Shown here: piece by piece, positions 25,799 through 36,600 of the stretch | Numbering within the stretch: the first letter of the stretch is position 1 | How the letters are laid out: every line of letters starts with the position of its first letter | NCBI GenBank assembly: GCA_949747905.1 | Contig: CATKEF010000040.1 | Coordinates: forward strand, 1 to 64,000 | Reading direction: 5' to 3' | Source: an uncultured Eubacteriales bacterium | GTDB lineage: Bacteria > Bacillota > Clostridia > Christensenellales > Borkfalkiaceae | Length of the DNA stretch: 64,000 nt | Made by a program: the position numbers and the translations under genes | Notes under the pieces: model-generated | What the model was told of the DNA's origin: nothing | Databases searched by the model: none | Seen by the model: the letters and a program-made list of their open reading frames with translations, nothing else

Positions 25799-26923
25799 AT
25801 GAGCAGTGAAGCAGCTTCGGAAGAAGTACAGGCAATTGCGGCAAAGGAATACACGGCAGACGATATTCAGCGTCAGTTAAAGCCGTTGTCCGAAAACGCA
25901 TTTTTGAGATTTTTCCAGAATATCTGGCGTTGGTGGCTGGGCGTCTGGTACGGTTTCAGCGCGAAACATCCAAAAGCGTCGGGAATAATTTATAAAGTTT
26001 TCTTCTTTATAATTTTCTCGGAAGGCGTAACCATTCTTCAGTTCCTTATTATGACTTTCCTTCCCTTTGCTTTCGAGAGTATCTGGGATATGCCTTTCGT
26101 CTGGCCGGCGGTTGCGCTCGGACTTAAAGACGCTGGCGGCAACGTGCTCAACTACGCTATTTTCAACGAGCCCGTTAAATTCCTCGTTATGATAGACGGA
26201 AAAGAGCAGGCGGTTCTCGCTTCTACGACGGAGCAGGTTAAAGCGTATATGGCTTTGTACGGCAGAGACGCTTTACAGGCTTCCGGTCTCGGTAACTTCA
26301 TTGCATTCGAAATCGCGGTATTTATCGCTCAGTGCATCAACTTCCCGCTTCAGAGAAACATAACATACCGTTCGCACGGTAACCCTTGGTTCCAGGCGAT
26401 GTGGTATTTCATCGGTTGGGTACTCGTATCCATAGCCACTAACGCGCTTTGGGGTATTTGCAACCCGCTTATGATGAGCTGGAACTGGAACGAAGTTGTT
26501 ATAGGTCTTATCAAAACCGTAATAACCGGCGGTATTTCTATGGCGGTATTCTTCTTCATCTTCATGGTTATATTCCCCGACAACAACGCAGCTGCCAAGA
26601 GAGCCAAGGCAAAATACGACAAGATGAAGGAAAGCGGTGCGAACAAAGAAGCTCTTGCAAAGGTAGAAGCCAAAATGCAGGCTGCGGAAAAAGCTGCCGC
26701 TCTTACCAACGCGGAAAAAGATTACGTTCAGGCAAGCTCGATTGTAAATTCCAAAGCTATGGCGTATTTTGCGGCTGTCAAAGCTAAGGAAACTCCCAAA
26801 AAGGACGAGGACGTCTCCGTTCTCGAAGAGAGAGTATCCAAGAGCTTTACCGAAGCAATAGAGGCAATCAAGACCAAAGAAGAAAAAGAAGCTGCATTCG
26901 AGGCTGTAAAAGCCGCGGCGTAA
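25799..26923 (+). CDS. Multi-pass membrane protein, possibly GtrA-like, with Lys/Ala/Glu-rich C-terminal tail
   Basis: Several TM segments; 'NFIAFEIAVFIAQCINFPLQRNITYRSHGNPW' resembles GtrA-like cores; charged helical tail after ~aa 265. Confidence 0.6.
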   Translation: MSSEAASEEVQAIAAKEYTADDIQRQLKPLSENAFLRFFQNIWRWWLGVWYGFSAKHPKASGIIYKVFFFIIFSEGVTILQFLIMTFLPFAFESIWDMPFVWPAVALGLKDAGGNVLNYAIFNEPVKFLVMIDGKEQAVLASTTEQVKAYMALYGRDALQASGLGNFIAFEIAVFIAQCINFPLQRNITYRSHGNPWFQAMWYFIGWVLVSIATNALWGICNPLMMSWNWNEVVIGLIKTVITGGISMAVFFFIFMVIFPDNNAAAKRAKAKYDKMKESGANKEALAKVEAKMQAAEKAAALTNAEKDYVQASSIVNSKAMAYFAAVKAKETPKKDEDVSVLEERVSKSFTEAIEAIKTKEEKEAAFEAVKAAA

Positions 26924-26954
26924 TTGTCGAAAAAAACTTTTCCTACGGTAAAGT

Positions 26955-26986
26955 TGGCAACCGAGTAGCGGTATACTCGGTTGCCA
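26955..26986 (+). terminator. Intercistronic hairpin without strong U-tract (processing or partial terminator)
   Basis: TGGCAACCGAGT...ACTCGGTTGCCA. Confidence 0.5.
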
Positions 26987-27008
26987 TTCTCCGTATACTG
27001 AGAATAAT

Positions 27009-28034
27009 ATGAAATTTATCAGTTTTACTGTGCCCTGCTATAATTCGCAGGCATACATGAGAAAGTGTGTGGACAGCATACTTTCAGGCGGCGACGACGT
27101 AGAGATTATTATTGTTAACGACGGCTCTAAGGACGACACTATAAAAATCGCTAACGAGTACGCGGAAAAATATCCGGATATAGTCAAAGTTGTGGATAAA
27201 GAGAACGGCGGTCACGGCTCGGGCGTGAATGCGGGCGTGAAACTCGCGACCGGTCTTTATTTCAAGGTGGTCGATTCCGACGACTGGGTCGACGGCGAAG
27301 AGCTGAAAAAGCTGATAGCCAAAGTCAAGGAACACGTTGCCGCGGGTACGGAGCCCGACCTCTATATAACCAATTTTATCTATGACCACGTCGAAGACAA
27401 CACGCAGCATGTAAGCTCCTATGAAAAGAAGATGCCGGAGGGTGTAATTTTCGGCTGGGATAAAGTCAAGGCGTTCAGATATTCGCATATGATGCTTATG
27501 CACGCTCTTATGTACAAGCGTCAGGTTCTTTTGGACAGCGGTACCGTTCTTCCCGAACATACTTTTTACGTTGACAATATTTATGCGTACAAACCCTTGC
27601 CCTTCACGCACAAACTCTGTTATCTCAATCTCGATTTATATCATTATTTTATAGGCAGAGCCGACCAGTCGGTCAATATGACGAATTTCGTAAAGCGTTA
27701 CGAACAACAGCTCAGGGTTATGACCTGTATGGTGGACGCTTATAAATGGTCGGAGATTAAAAAGTTACCGAAGGGACTTAAAAAATATATGTGGCATAGT
27801 CTGCAGGCGCTGATGGTGACTACGCTGTTGTTTACATGCGCCGAAAAATCGGACGAAAGAAAAAAAGCGCTCAAAGCGTTCTGGAAACATCTGAAAGAAA
27901 GCGACAGGGCACTGTACAGAAGATTGCGTTCGCACTCATACAGCACGGCGGTCAATTATCTTCCCTGGAAGTTGCGCGGAAAAATTCTCGTATTCGGTTA
28001 TAAAGTTCTGTGTAAAAACGTAAAGCTGGGTTAA
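27009..28034 (+). CDS. Family 2 glycosyltransferase
   Basis: 'FTVPCYNSQAYMRKCVDSIL...EIIIVNDGSKDDT...KVVDSDDWVD'. Confidence 0.92.
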   Translation: MKFISFTVPCYNSQAYMRKCVDSILSGGDDVEIIIVNDGSKDDTIKIANEYAEKYPDIVKVVDKENGGHGSGVNAGVKLATGLYFKVVDSDDWVDGEELKKLIAKVKEHVAAGTEPDLYITNFIYDHVEDNTQHVSSYEKKMPEGVIFGWDKVKAFRYSHMMLMHALMYKRQVLLDSGTVLPEHTFYVDNIYAYKPLPFTHKLCYLNLDLYHYFIGRADQSVNMTNFVKRYEQQLRVMTCMVDAYKWSEIKKLPKGLKKYMWHSLQALMVTTLLFTCAEKSDERKKALKAFWKHLKESDRALYRRLRSHSYSTAVNYLPWKLRGKILVFGYKVLCKNVKLG

Positions 28035-28035
28035 T

Positions 28036-28998
28036 ATGGAAAATTTAAAGAATTTCGTTAAGAAATTTATCGGAGTGGACATAGGCGGAATGACTATTAA
28101 GGGTGTGATTATAAACCACCTCGGCGAAGTTCTCAGCCGCAACGACATTGTTACCGGTGCCGAAAACGGCGGCGACGCAATGTGCTCCAATATAGTAACT
28201 CTGATTAACGGCATGCTATCGGAAACGGGCGTACTCAAATCGGAAATCGCGGGCGTCGGTATAGGCTGTCCCGGACTGATAGACAGTAAAAACGGCACGG
28301 TCGTGTTTGCGGGCAATCTCGGTCTCGATTATTATCCTCTTGCCCAAAAAGTTTCCGATAAAGTCGGGTTGCCCGTAAAATTAACAAACGACGCAAACGC
28401 CGCGGCGCTCGGTGAGGCGAAGTTCGGCGCAGGGAAAAAGTATACGGACAGCATCCTCGTCACTCTCGGAACGGGAGTGGGCGGCGGCATAGTAATAGAC
28501 GGCAACCTTTTCGAAGGCGGAAATTCCGCCGGCACCGAAATAGGTCATACGGTCATCGTGGCGGACGGCGTGCAGTGCACGTGCGGCAGAAAGGGTTGTT
28601 TCGAGTGTTATTCGTCGGCGAGCGCGCTCATGCGTAAGACGCGCGAGGAAATGAAAAACAACGCTTCGTCGGCGATGTGGAATACATATACTCCCGAAAC
28701 AGTTTCGGGAAAAACACCTTTCGAATATGCCGAAACGGATGAAACGGCGCGAGGGATAGTGGATTGGTATGTCAAATACCTTGCCTGCGGAATAACCAAT
28801 CTCGTAAACGTATTTCGTCCTCAGGTCGTAATGCTGGGCGGCGGCGTAAGCGAACAGGGCGAAAAACTCACGGAGCCTGTACAAAAACTGGTAGCCCGTG
28901 AAATATTTGCGGGAATGAGTTTTGCGCCCGTAAAGGTTGTAAAAGCTACGCTCGGCAGTAAAGCGGGTGCGTTCGGCGCGGCTGCGCTGTTTATGTAA
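28036..28998 (+). CDS. ROK-family sugar kinase (glucokinase-like)
   Basis: 'VDIGGMTIKG', 'NDANAAALGE', 'GTGVGGGIVIDG', ROK zinc motif 'CTCGRKGCFE'. Confidence 0.92.
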   Translation: MENLKNFVKKFIGVDIGGMTIKGVIINHLGEVLSRNDIVTGAENGGDAMCSNIVTLINGMLSETGVLKSEIAGVGIGCPGLIDSKNGTVVFAGNLGLDYYPLAQKVSDKVGLPVKLTNDANAAALGEAKFGAGKKYTDSILVTLGTGVGGGIVIDGNLFEGGNSAGTEIGHTVIVADGVQCTCGRKGCFECYSSASALMRKTREEMKNNASSAMWNTYTPETVSGKTPFEYAETDETARGIVDWYVKYLACGITNLVNVFRPQVVMLGGGVSEQGEKLTEPVQKLVAREIFAGMSFAPVKVVKATLGSKAGAFGAAALFM

Positions 28999-29047
28999 AC
29001 GTGCGCGATTTCAATTTGGAATACACGGTACTTCTATACTCCTTTAT

Positions 29048-29096
29048 CGGTGCCCCCTTCCGTTTCAGAAGGGGGCACCGCCTTTTTATTTTTTTG
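29048..29096 (+). terminator. Rho-independent terminator after ROK gene
   Basis: CGGTGCCCCCTTC-cgtttca-GAAGGGGGCACCG followed by cctttttattttttt. Confidence 0.85.
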
Positions 29097-29117
29097 TAAA
29101 AGGTTTTGAAAAGAATC

Positions 29118-29320
29118 CTCTCTGCGCTCGGAGTGTAATGTCATTCCGGGGCAAAGCCGAGGAATCCGACCGCCCTTCGCTGTCGCTCAGGGAAACAAAG
29201 GGTCTCTCAGGTTGACAAAGAGGTATCAGGGCGATAAAGTAGCGGCTCAGTGTGATGAACGGGGCTGCTTTCGGGGTGACAAAGAAAGTCGTTCTGGCGA
29301 CGTTTTATGTCATTCAGAAC
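29118..29320. repeat. Dispersed intergenic repeat cluster (same family)
   Basis: 'gtcattccggggcaaagccgaggaatccgaccgcccttcgctgtcgctcaggg...'. Confidence 0.7.
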
Positions 29321-29533
29321 TAAATGAAGAACCGTAGTATACCTTAAAAGGCGCATTAAATCGCATGGTCGCGCGGCTTTTATCGGGCGGTAATTTGACG
29401 CAAAAAGTCGAACATCGGCGCCGCTTTTTATTATGTCCGTAAAGTATATATTAAAAGCCGAATTGTCTATGGACTAAACCCCTATGCAAGTCTATAATGT
29501 ATCTGTAAAATTATAGCAATATAATGCCAAAAA

Positions 29534-29568
29534 CATTGCAAATTTGTTTTTTCATTGCAAATTTGTTT
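29534..29568 (+). promoter_or_regulatory. Tandem 16-bp operator-like repeats upstream of eda
   Basis: CATTGCAAATTTGTTT at 29534-29549 and 29553-29568 (19-bp period), each with palindromic CAAATTTG. Confidence 0.5.
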
Positions 29569-29590
29569 GTGATAAGACCGGGAGGTTTTT

Positions 29591-30574
29591 ATGAATATCC
29601 GTGATAAAATAAAATCGCTTGCGGACGAGTTGGAAAATGTCGGTATAGTCCCGGTCATCAAGCTGGAAAATGTGGACGATGCGGAAAATCTCGCAAAAGC
29701 TCTGCGCGACGGCGGCATCAATTGCGCGGAAGTAACTTTCCGTGCCAAGGGCGCGGACGAGGTGATAAGACGCATGACCAAAGCCTGCCCCGACATGCTT
29801 GTCGGCGCGGGGACGGTTTTAACCTGCGAACAGGCGGATGCGGCAATTGCCGCGGGCGCGAAATTCTGCGTGGCTCCCGGGCTGAATGCAAAGGTAGTAA
29901 AGCATTGTCTTGATAAAGGCGTGCCTTTTGCACCGGGACTTTCTTCGGCAAGCGAAATAGAACAGGCATTGGAACTCGGGCTTGATTTCGTCAAGTTTTT
30001 TCCTGCGGAGCAGGCGGGCGGTTTGTCTTACATTAAAGCCGTGTGCGGTCCTTATACTACGATGCGCTTCATGCCTACGGGCGGTATTTCCGAGGAAAAC
30101 CTCAATTCATACCTGTCTTTTAATAAAGTCGTCTGTTGCGGCGGCAGCTGGCTTGTTCCGTCGGCTATGCTCAAAGCGGGAGACTGGGCGGGCATAACGC
30201 GGCTTTGTCGCGCGGCGGTCGATAAAATGCTCGGGTACGAACTGGTACATGTGGGTATTAACGGTTCGGACGCCGATGAGGCGGAGTCGGTTGCGGACAA
30301 GTTCGAAAGCGCTTTCGGTTTCGGAAAGAAGGTCGGAAACAGTTCGGTATTTGCCGCGTCGTACGTTGAAATTATGAAAAAGCCTTTCCGCGGCACTCAC
30401 GGGCATATAGCAGTGGCTACCAATTCGGTGAAACGCGCGGCATATCATCTTGAAAAGCGCGGGTTCAAAATCGACCCTTCGTCGGTTAAATACAATACGG
30501 ACGGCGTAATGAACGTTGCGTATCTTTCGGACGAGTTCGGCGGGTTTGCCGTTTATCTCGTTCTGAAAAAATAA
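29591..30574 (+). CDS. eda: KDPG/KHG aldolase fused to C-terminal VOC/glyoxalase-like domain
   Basis: N-half 'VPVIKLENVDDAENLAKALRDGGINCAEVTFR...VGAGTVLTCEQADAAIAAGAKFCVAPG...FMPTGGI'; C-half 'LVHVGINGSDADEAESVADKFESAFGF...HIAVATNSVKRAAYHLEKRGF'. Confidence 0.88.
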   Translation: MNIRDKIKSLADELENVGIVPVIKLENVDDAENLAKALRDGGINCAEVTFRAKGADEVIRRMTKACPDMLVGAGTVLTCEQADAAIAAGAKFCVAPGLNAKVVKHCLDKGVPFAPGLSSASEIEQALELGLDFVKFFPAEQAGGLSYIKAVCGPYTTMRFMPTGGISEENLNSYLSFNKVVCCGGSWLVPSAMLKAGDWAGITRLCRAAVDKMLGYELVHVGINGSDADEAESVADKFESAFGFGKKVGNSSVFAASYVEIMKKPFRGTHGHIAVATNSVKRAAYHLEKRGFKIDPSSVKYNTDGVMNVAYLSDEFGGFAVYLVLKK

Positions 30575-30773
30575 AATTTTAAAAAGTTTTTGTGCCGAAG
30601 GGGCGGACGGTTTCTTCGCTTTATTCGGAATGATAAAAACGTGCCGAATGATAATATTCGTTCGCACTGAACACCCTTTATGTCACGCCGACGGTTTTTT
30701 TGTCGCGTAACTTTACAAAAGAAATCAGTCCTTTTAAGGAACAAATACATTAAACAATTCAAGGAGTACCGAA

Positions 30774-31805
30774 ATGAAAAAGATTGTAACAATGGGCGAA
30801 ATTATGTTGCGTCTGTCAACGCCGAACAACGAAAAGTTCATTCAAGCCGACGAATTCGATATAAATTACGGCGGCGGCGAAGCCAACGTGGCGGTATCTT
30901 GCGCCAACTACGGACATAAAGCGGAGTTTGTAACTGCGGTTCCCGAAAACGAACTGGGAGAATGCGCGGTTGCCGCCCTTCGCAAGTACGGCGTGGAAAC
31001 CGACCATATCGCAAGATGCGGCGAAAGACTGGGTATTTACTATCTCGAGACCGGCGCGGCGATGAGACCCTCGAAGGTCGTTTACGACAGGGCTCATTCT
31101 TCCATAACTACGGCGACTGCGAAAGATTTCGATTTCGACGCTATTTTCAAGGACGCGGACTGGTTCCATTTCACAGGCATAACTCCCGCAGTTTCCGACA
31201 GTGCTGCCGTACTTACGGAAGAGGCGCTCAAAGTTGCTAAAAAACACGGCGTTACCGTATCGTGCGACCTCAATTTCCGCAAAAAATTGTGGACAAGCGA
31301 AAAAGCGCAGAAAGTTATGACCGGACTTATGAAATACGTCGACGTATGTATCGGCAACGAAGAGGACGCGGAGCTCGTGCTCGGTTTCAAACCCGGCAAT
31401 ACCAACGTAACGAGCGGCGAACTCGAACTTGCCGGCTATAAATCTATTTTCGAACAGATGGTTGCAAAGTTCGGTTTCAAATACGCAATCAGCTCGCTTC
31501 GCGTGAGCCATTCGGCTTCCGACAACGGTTGGTCGGCTTGCATTTACGACGGAGCCACGAAAGAATTCTATCATTCGAGAACATACAGAATTTCTCCCAT
31601 AGTCGACCGCGTCGGCGGCGGCGATTCGTTTGCCGGAGGCGTTATTACGGGATTCCTTGACGGAAAAGATTTCAAGTCCGCTTTGGAATTCGGCGTTGCG
31701 GCGTCCGCGTTGAAGCATACGATTCCCGGCGATTTCAACCTTGTTTCGAGAAAGGAAGTCGAAGCCCTTGCGGGCGGCGACGGTTCGGGCCGCGTACAGC
31801 GTTAA
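30774..31805 (+). CDS. kdgK: PfkB-family sugar kinase, likely 2-keto-3-deoxygluconate kinase
   Basis: 'MGEIMLRLSTPNNEKF...YGGGEANVAVSCANYG', 'VGGGDSFAGGVITGFL'; neighbours eda and uxaC. Confidence 0.85.
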   Translation: MKKIVTMGEIMLRLSTPNNEKFIQADEFDINYGGGEANVAVSCANYGHKAEFVTAVPENELGECAVAALRKYGVETDHIARCGERLGIYYLETGAAMRPSKVVYDRAHSSITTATAKDFDFDAIFKDADWFHFTGITPAVSDSAAVLTEEALKVAKKHGVTVSCDLNFRKKLWTSEKAQKVMTGLMKYVDVCIGNEEDAELVLGFKPGNTNVTSGELELAGYKSIFEQMVAKFGFKYAISSLRVSHSASDNGWSACIYDGATKEFYHSRTYRISPIVDRVGGGDSFAGGVITGFLDGKDFKSALEFGVAASALKHTIPGDFNLVSRKEVEALAGGDGSGRVQR

Positions 31806-31981
31806 TGAACCGTATGTTCTTAATACTTTTTTAATCATTGACTGCGGCGCGAAAGTATTTTGACTTTAAGCCCATTTAAAAAGTTGCGGTTCGCGGCAGA
31901 AACGTACCGCGGATAACTTACGAAATACAAAATAATTATACAAAAGTCAATAGCGATATTTAATACGGGAGTTGCGATTTA

Positions 31982-33400
31982 ATGAAACCCTTTATGGACG
32001 AAGATTTTCTTCTCGAGACGGAAACGGCAAAGAAACTGTATCATGAACACGCAGAGCATATGCCGATAATAGACTATCACTGCCATTTGCAGCCGAAAGA
32101 GATATATGAGGATAAAAAGTTCCGCAATCTTTCGGAAGTATGGCTTGGAGCGGGAGACAGATACGGTGACCACTATAAATGGAGAGCTTTGCGCGCTCGC
32201 GGATATGAAGAGGACAGTATATCGGGTCCCGACGACGACTATAAAAAATTTACGCAGTTTGCGGAGAGTATGCCTTACTTCGTCGGCAATCCGCTCTATC
32301 ACTGGTCGCACCTCGAGATGCGCAGATATTTCGGCATAGACGAAATTATAAATGCCGAAAACGCGCCCGTCATATGGGAAAAGGCAAATAAAGTTTTAGA
32401 AACTCTCACGACGCGCGAAATGATGTATAAAATGAACGTAAAGACGGTTTGTACTACGGACGACCCCGTCGACTCGCTCGAATGGCATAAAAAGATGAGC
32501 GAAGACGCGACGTTGAAAGTCAAAGTACTCCCCGCGTTCCGTCCCGATAAGGCTATCAACGTCGAACTCTCGTGGTTTGCCGATTGGGTGAAAAGTCTTG
32601 CGGAAGTCGTCGGCAGACCTATAAACAGTCTGAACGACCTTTGCACGGCTCTTGCCGAAAGAATAAAATTCTTTGACGAAATGGGCAGTAAACTCGCCGA
32701 CCATGCGCTTGACGTCGTGCATTACGCACCCGCAAGCTACGGCGAGGCAAACGCCGTTTTCTTAAAAGGTATGACGGGAGACAGCATATCCGACGAAGAA
32801 CAGGACAAATATAAGGGATATATCCTCGTATTCCTTGCGAGAGAGTATTCGAAATACGGATGGACTCAGCAGTACCATATAGGGGCTATGCGCAACAATT
32901 CAAAAGCGATGCTCGGAAAAATCGGTCCGGATACGGGGTTCGACGCCATAGAGGATTCCACTTATATGGAAAAACTTTCGGGACTGCTCGGCGAAATCGA
33001 TATGGACGGAAATCTTCCCAAAACTATTTTGTACTGTCTTAATCCCGGAGATAACTACGCACTCACCGTGCTTGCGGGATGTTTCCAGAAAGAGGGCGTG
33101 AAAAACAGAGTACAGGTCGGTACTGCATGGTGGTTCCTCGACCAGCAGGACGGTATGCGTCAGAATATGGAGACTCTTATGCAGGTCGGGCTTATAGCCC
33201 AGTCGGTTGGTATGCTTACGGACAGTCGTTCGTTCCTTGCATATCCCCGTCACGAATATTACAGAAGAATACTTTGCAATATGCTCGGCAATCTCGTTGA
33301 GAGCGGACAGTATCCCCTGGAGGAGCTGCCTCGTCTCGGTAAAATCGTGGAGGACATCTGCTATAATAATGCCGCCGAATATTTCGGTTTCGGCGACTGA
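31982..33400 (+). CDS. uxaC: Glucuronate (uronate) isomerase
   Basis: 'MPIIDYHCHLQPKEIYEDKKFRNLSEVWLGAGDRYGDHYKWRALRARG...'; 472 aa. Confidence 0.95.
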   Translation: MKPFMDEDFLLETETAKKLYHEHAEHMPIIDYHCHLQPKEIYEDKKFRNLSEVWLGAGDRYGDHYKWRALRARGYEEDSISGPDDDYKKFTQFAESMPYFVGNPLYHWSHLEMRRYFGIDEIINAENAPVIWEKANKVLETLTTREMMYKMNVKTVCTTDDPVDSLEWHKKMSEDATLKVKVLPAFRPDKAINVELSWFADWVKSLAEVVGRPINSLNDLCTALAERIKFFDEMGSKLADHALDVVHYAPASYGEANAVFLKGMTGDSISDEEQDKYKGYILVFLAREYSKYGWTQQYHIGAMRNNSKAMLGKIGPDTGFDAIEDSTYMEKLSGLLGEIDMDGNLPKTILYCLNPGDNYALTVLAGCFQKEGVKNRVQVGTAWWFLDQQDGMRQNMETLMQVGLIAQSVGMLTDSRSFLAYPRHEYYRRILCNMLGNLVESGQYPLEELPRLGKIVEDICYNNAAEYFGFGD

Positions 33401-33405
33401 CAAAA

Positions 33406-33438
33406 ACGGCGCGGACGAAGGGTCCGCGCCGTTTTTAT
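33406..33438 (+). terminator. Rho-independent terminator after uxaC
   Basis: AACGGCGCGGACgaaggGTCCGCGCCGTTTTT. Confidence 0.85.
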
Positions 33439-33547
33439 AACTGAATAAGAATTGCAATGTCAGTGTAGCGTTTTTGCAATTTACTTTTGCGATTTTGAAT
33501 GTTAAAATTAAGATAAGTTAAAAACGCACATAAAATGTGTGTTGTAA

Positions 33548-33589
33548 AACAAGGGGCGCCCCTTGTTTCCGTTCATTATGAACGGAAAC
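33548..33589 (+). promoter_or_regulatory. Two overlapping palindromes in leader of the permuted GH3 gene
   Basis: AACAAGGGGCGCCCCTTGTT (33548-33567) sharing bases with GTTTCCGTTCAttaTGAACGGAAAC (33565-33589). Confidence 0.6.
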
Positions 33590-33663
33590 AAAAAAATATT
33601 AACGGTTTGCGGGCGGAAAAAGGTCGTAACCCGAAAGGGAAAAATATAAAAAGGAGAAAAGAC

Positions 33664-36600
33664 ATGTTTAAAAAAACACTTTGGCAAGGTCTGACATACG
33701 TATGTGCGTTGCTTCTTGCCATATCAATCATTGCATCGAACGTGCTTGAAGCCAACCGCAGCGCGGTAGACGGCTTTTTCGGTTCGGTGAGTGAAGAACT
33801 GGTATCCGAAGAAGGGGAAACCTATTCCACATTCAAGCCGGATAACAAGTATCTCAATGCGGACGGCACGGGCAATGCCAGGGCGCTTATCAGGGACGCC
33901 ATAGATTTGGGACGCAGACACGAGACTGAGGGCGCAGTATTGCTCAAAAATAACGGTGCGCTTCCCCTTGCAAAGGGTAGCAACGTTACTCTTCTCGGCG
34001 CGCGCAGTCATAGAACTATAATTAATTCCGGTATGGGACAGAAGTCGCAGGGTAACTACATAACGCTCGAACAGGCGTTATCCGCAACGAAAACGGATTT
34101 TGCGAATACCAAACTTGATAAGAAAGAAGCTGTATCCGATTTTGACTTTTCCGACCTGAAATTGAACGGCGACGGCGTGGCGGCAGGCTCGGGATATAAT
34201 CTTAACCCTACGGCTATTGCGGCTTATGAGACTGTTTCAGGCGAAATGGCTCTTCAACCCAGAGCTGCCGCTAACTATAAAGTCGACGAACCCTCGGTGG
34301 CGCAACTCACGGAAGCCGAAAACGGCTTTACGGGCAGCTTCGCTCAATATAAGGACGCCGCTATAGTGGTTGTCGGCAGAGGCGCGGGTGAAAGCAACGA
34401 TTACATAGAGGGCGGACTCGATGCGAGCGAAAAGACGGATACTATCACCGAGCCTTTACAGCTTACTCCAAACGAGCTAGAAATAATCAATCTTGCGAAA
34501 GCTAATTTCAATAAAGTAATAGTTCTTGTGAACACAAACTCCGCGATAGAAATAGGCGACCTTAAAAACGACGAAAAAATCAGCGCGATTTTGTGGATAG
34601 GACATCCGGGCAACTACGGACTCTTGGGAGTCGCGGATATACTTTGCGGAAACGTAAGTCCTTCGGGCGGCTTGTACGATATTTATGCGACAAGAAACCT
34701 TTCCGCTCCCGCAATGATGAATATGGGCAACTTCGTATGGAGCAACGTCGACGAAATCACAAGAGGTAAATCAAAGAATTATTTAATGGAAGCCGAAGGA
34801 CTCTATACGGGTTACCGCTATTACGAGACGAGATATTTCGACGCAGTTTACAATCAGGGGAATGCAAAGTCCGTCAAGGGAACTTATGCTTCGTCCAACG
34901 GTTGGAATTATTCCGAAGAAGTAACTTACGGCTTCGGATACGGACTTTCGTATTCACAGTTCGATTATGAGATTGTGGGCGCGCCTTCGATAACCGCCGG
35001 TGCGCACGAGATGTACGCCGAGGTTACGGTTAAAGTGACAAACAGAGGAAGCGTCGACGCAAAGACGAGCGTTCAGCTTTATATGCAGGCGCCTTATACC
35101 GAGTATGACAAGCAGCACAAAGTGGAAAAATCGGCAATACAGCTTGTAGGCTTCGACAAAACAGGTTTGCTTGCCAAAAACGGCGGTACCGAAACCGTTA
35201 CGGTCAAAGTCGACTTGCAGAACGTTGCAAGCTACGATTCAAGCTGGGTAAACGAGGACGGAACCAAGGGTACTTATATCCTTGAAAACGGAAACTATTA
35301 TTTTGCGGTCGGCAACGGCGCTCACGATGCGTTGAACAATGTTCTTGCACTTCAGGGCAAAGGCGTTTCCGACGGAATGGACTATGCGGGCAAAGCCGCT
35401 CTTGCAAAGAGATGGAATTATTCTTATGCCGGCAAAGGAGAAATAGACTTTACCACGTTCGGCGTATCCAAAAACAATCAGAAAATCAGCAATCAGATAG
35501 ATTATATCGACTGGAACAATTTCGGCGGAGACAAAATCACATATCTTTCGAGAAGCGATTGGGACGGTACATATCCGATAAAATACGCGGGCGACAATAA
35601 TCTTTCGGCTCCTGCGGATATGATTCCTTTGCTTAACGGAAAGATTGCGGCGTCTTCCGACGGAAAGACTTATTATACCATTAAAACGGACGACGATACG
35701 TCGGCGATAAAATGGGACAGCAAAGAAACCGAATACAAATTCTATGAAATGGTATTGTCGGACTGGGACGATTACCGCTGGAACGACCTTTTGAATCAGA
35801 TAAATCTTGCCGAAGCTACGGTGTTTGCTTCGAACGCGGGACCTACATTCAACGTTCTCAGCGCAATAGATTTCATAGCGCTTACCGGCGCTACGGACAA
35901 CGCCGGAAACGGAATAGTTTTCGACCTTAAAGCGACTAAAGATAAGAATGCCCCCTGGTCTATCTTGGAGGGCGAGGATTCAAACTGGAACGGTCAGGTG
36001 TTCGGTTGCGCTCCCCTCGTTGCAGCTTCCTTCAACGACGAATTCATGTATGAGATTGGTAACTTCGTAGGCAACGAAGCTCTGTTCGTCGGACTTCCCA
36101 TAGTTTGGGGTGTAGGACTCAATACTCACCGTCACGCATACAACGGCAGAAACGGCGAATATTACTCGGAAGACCCCGTTCTTTCAGGCGTTTGCGCGAT
36201 GGAATTTGCCGTAGCGGCGCGTAGAAAGGGTTTGATTTCGGCTCCCAAACACTTTGTATTCAACGACCAGGAAACCAACCGTAACGGCGTAGCACCCTTT
36301 ATGACCGAACAGCGTGCAAGAGAAATAGAACTTCGCGCATATCAGATAGGTATAGAAGCCGTTAAATACGACGGCGAAGGAATGATAGGACTCATGACCT
36401 CGTTCTCCAAAGTGGGACCCGTAGAGGTTACCAACAGCTGGGGGATGATGACAGGCATATTGCAGAAGGAGTGGGGCTTCCACGGATATTCCGTTACCGA
36501 TATAAGCGACGATAAAGACTTGTATACCGGTATGGTTTATGCGGGATGCACGGGTTATGACCTGCGTTTCGGATATCCCACGGGAACGGAAGATTTTGCT

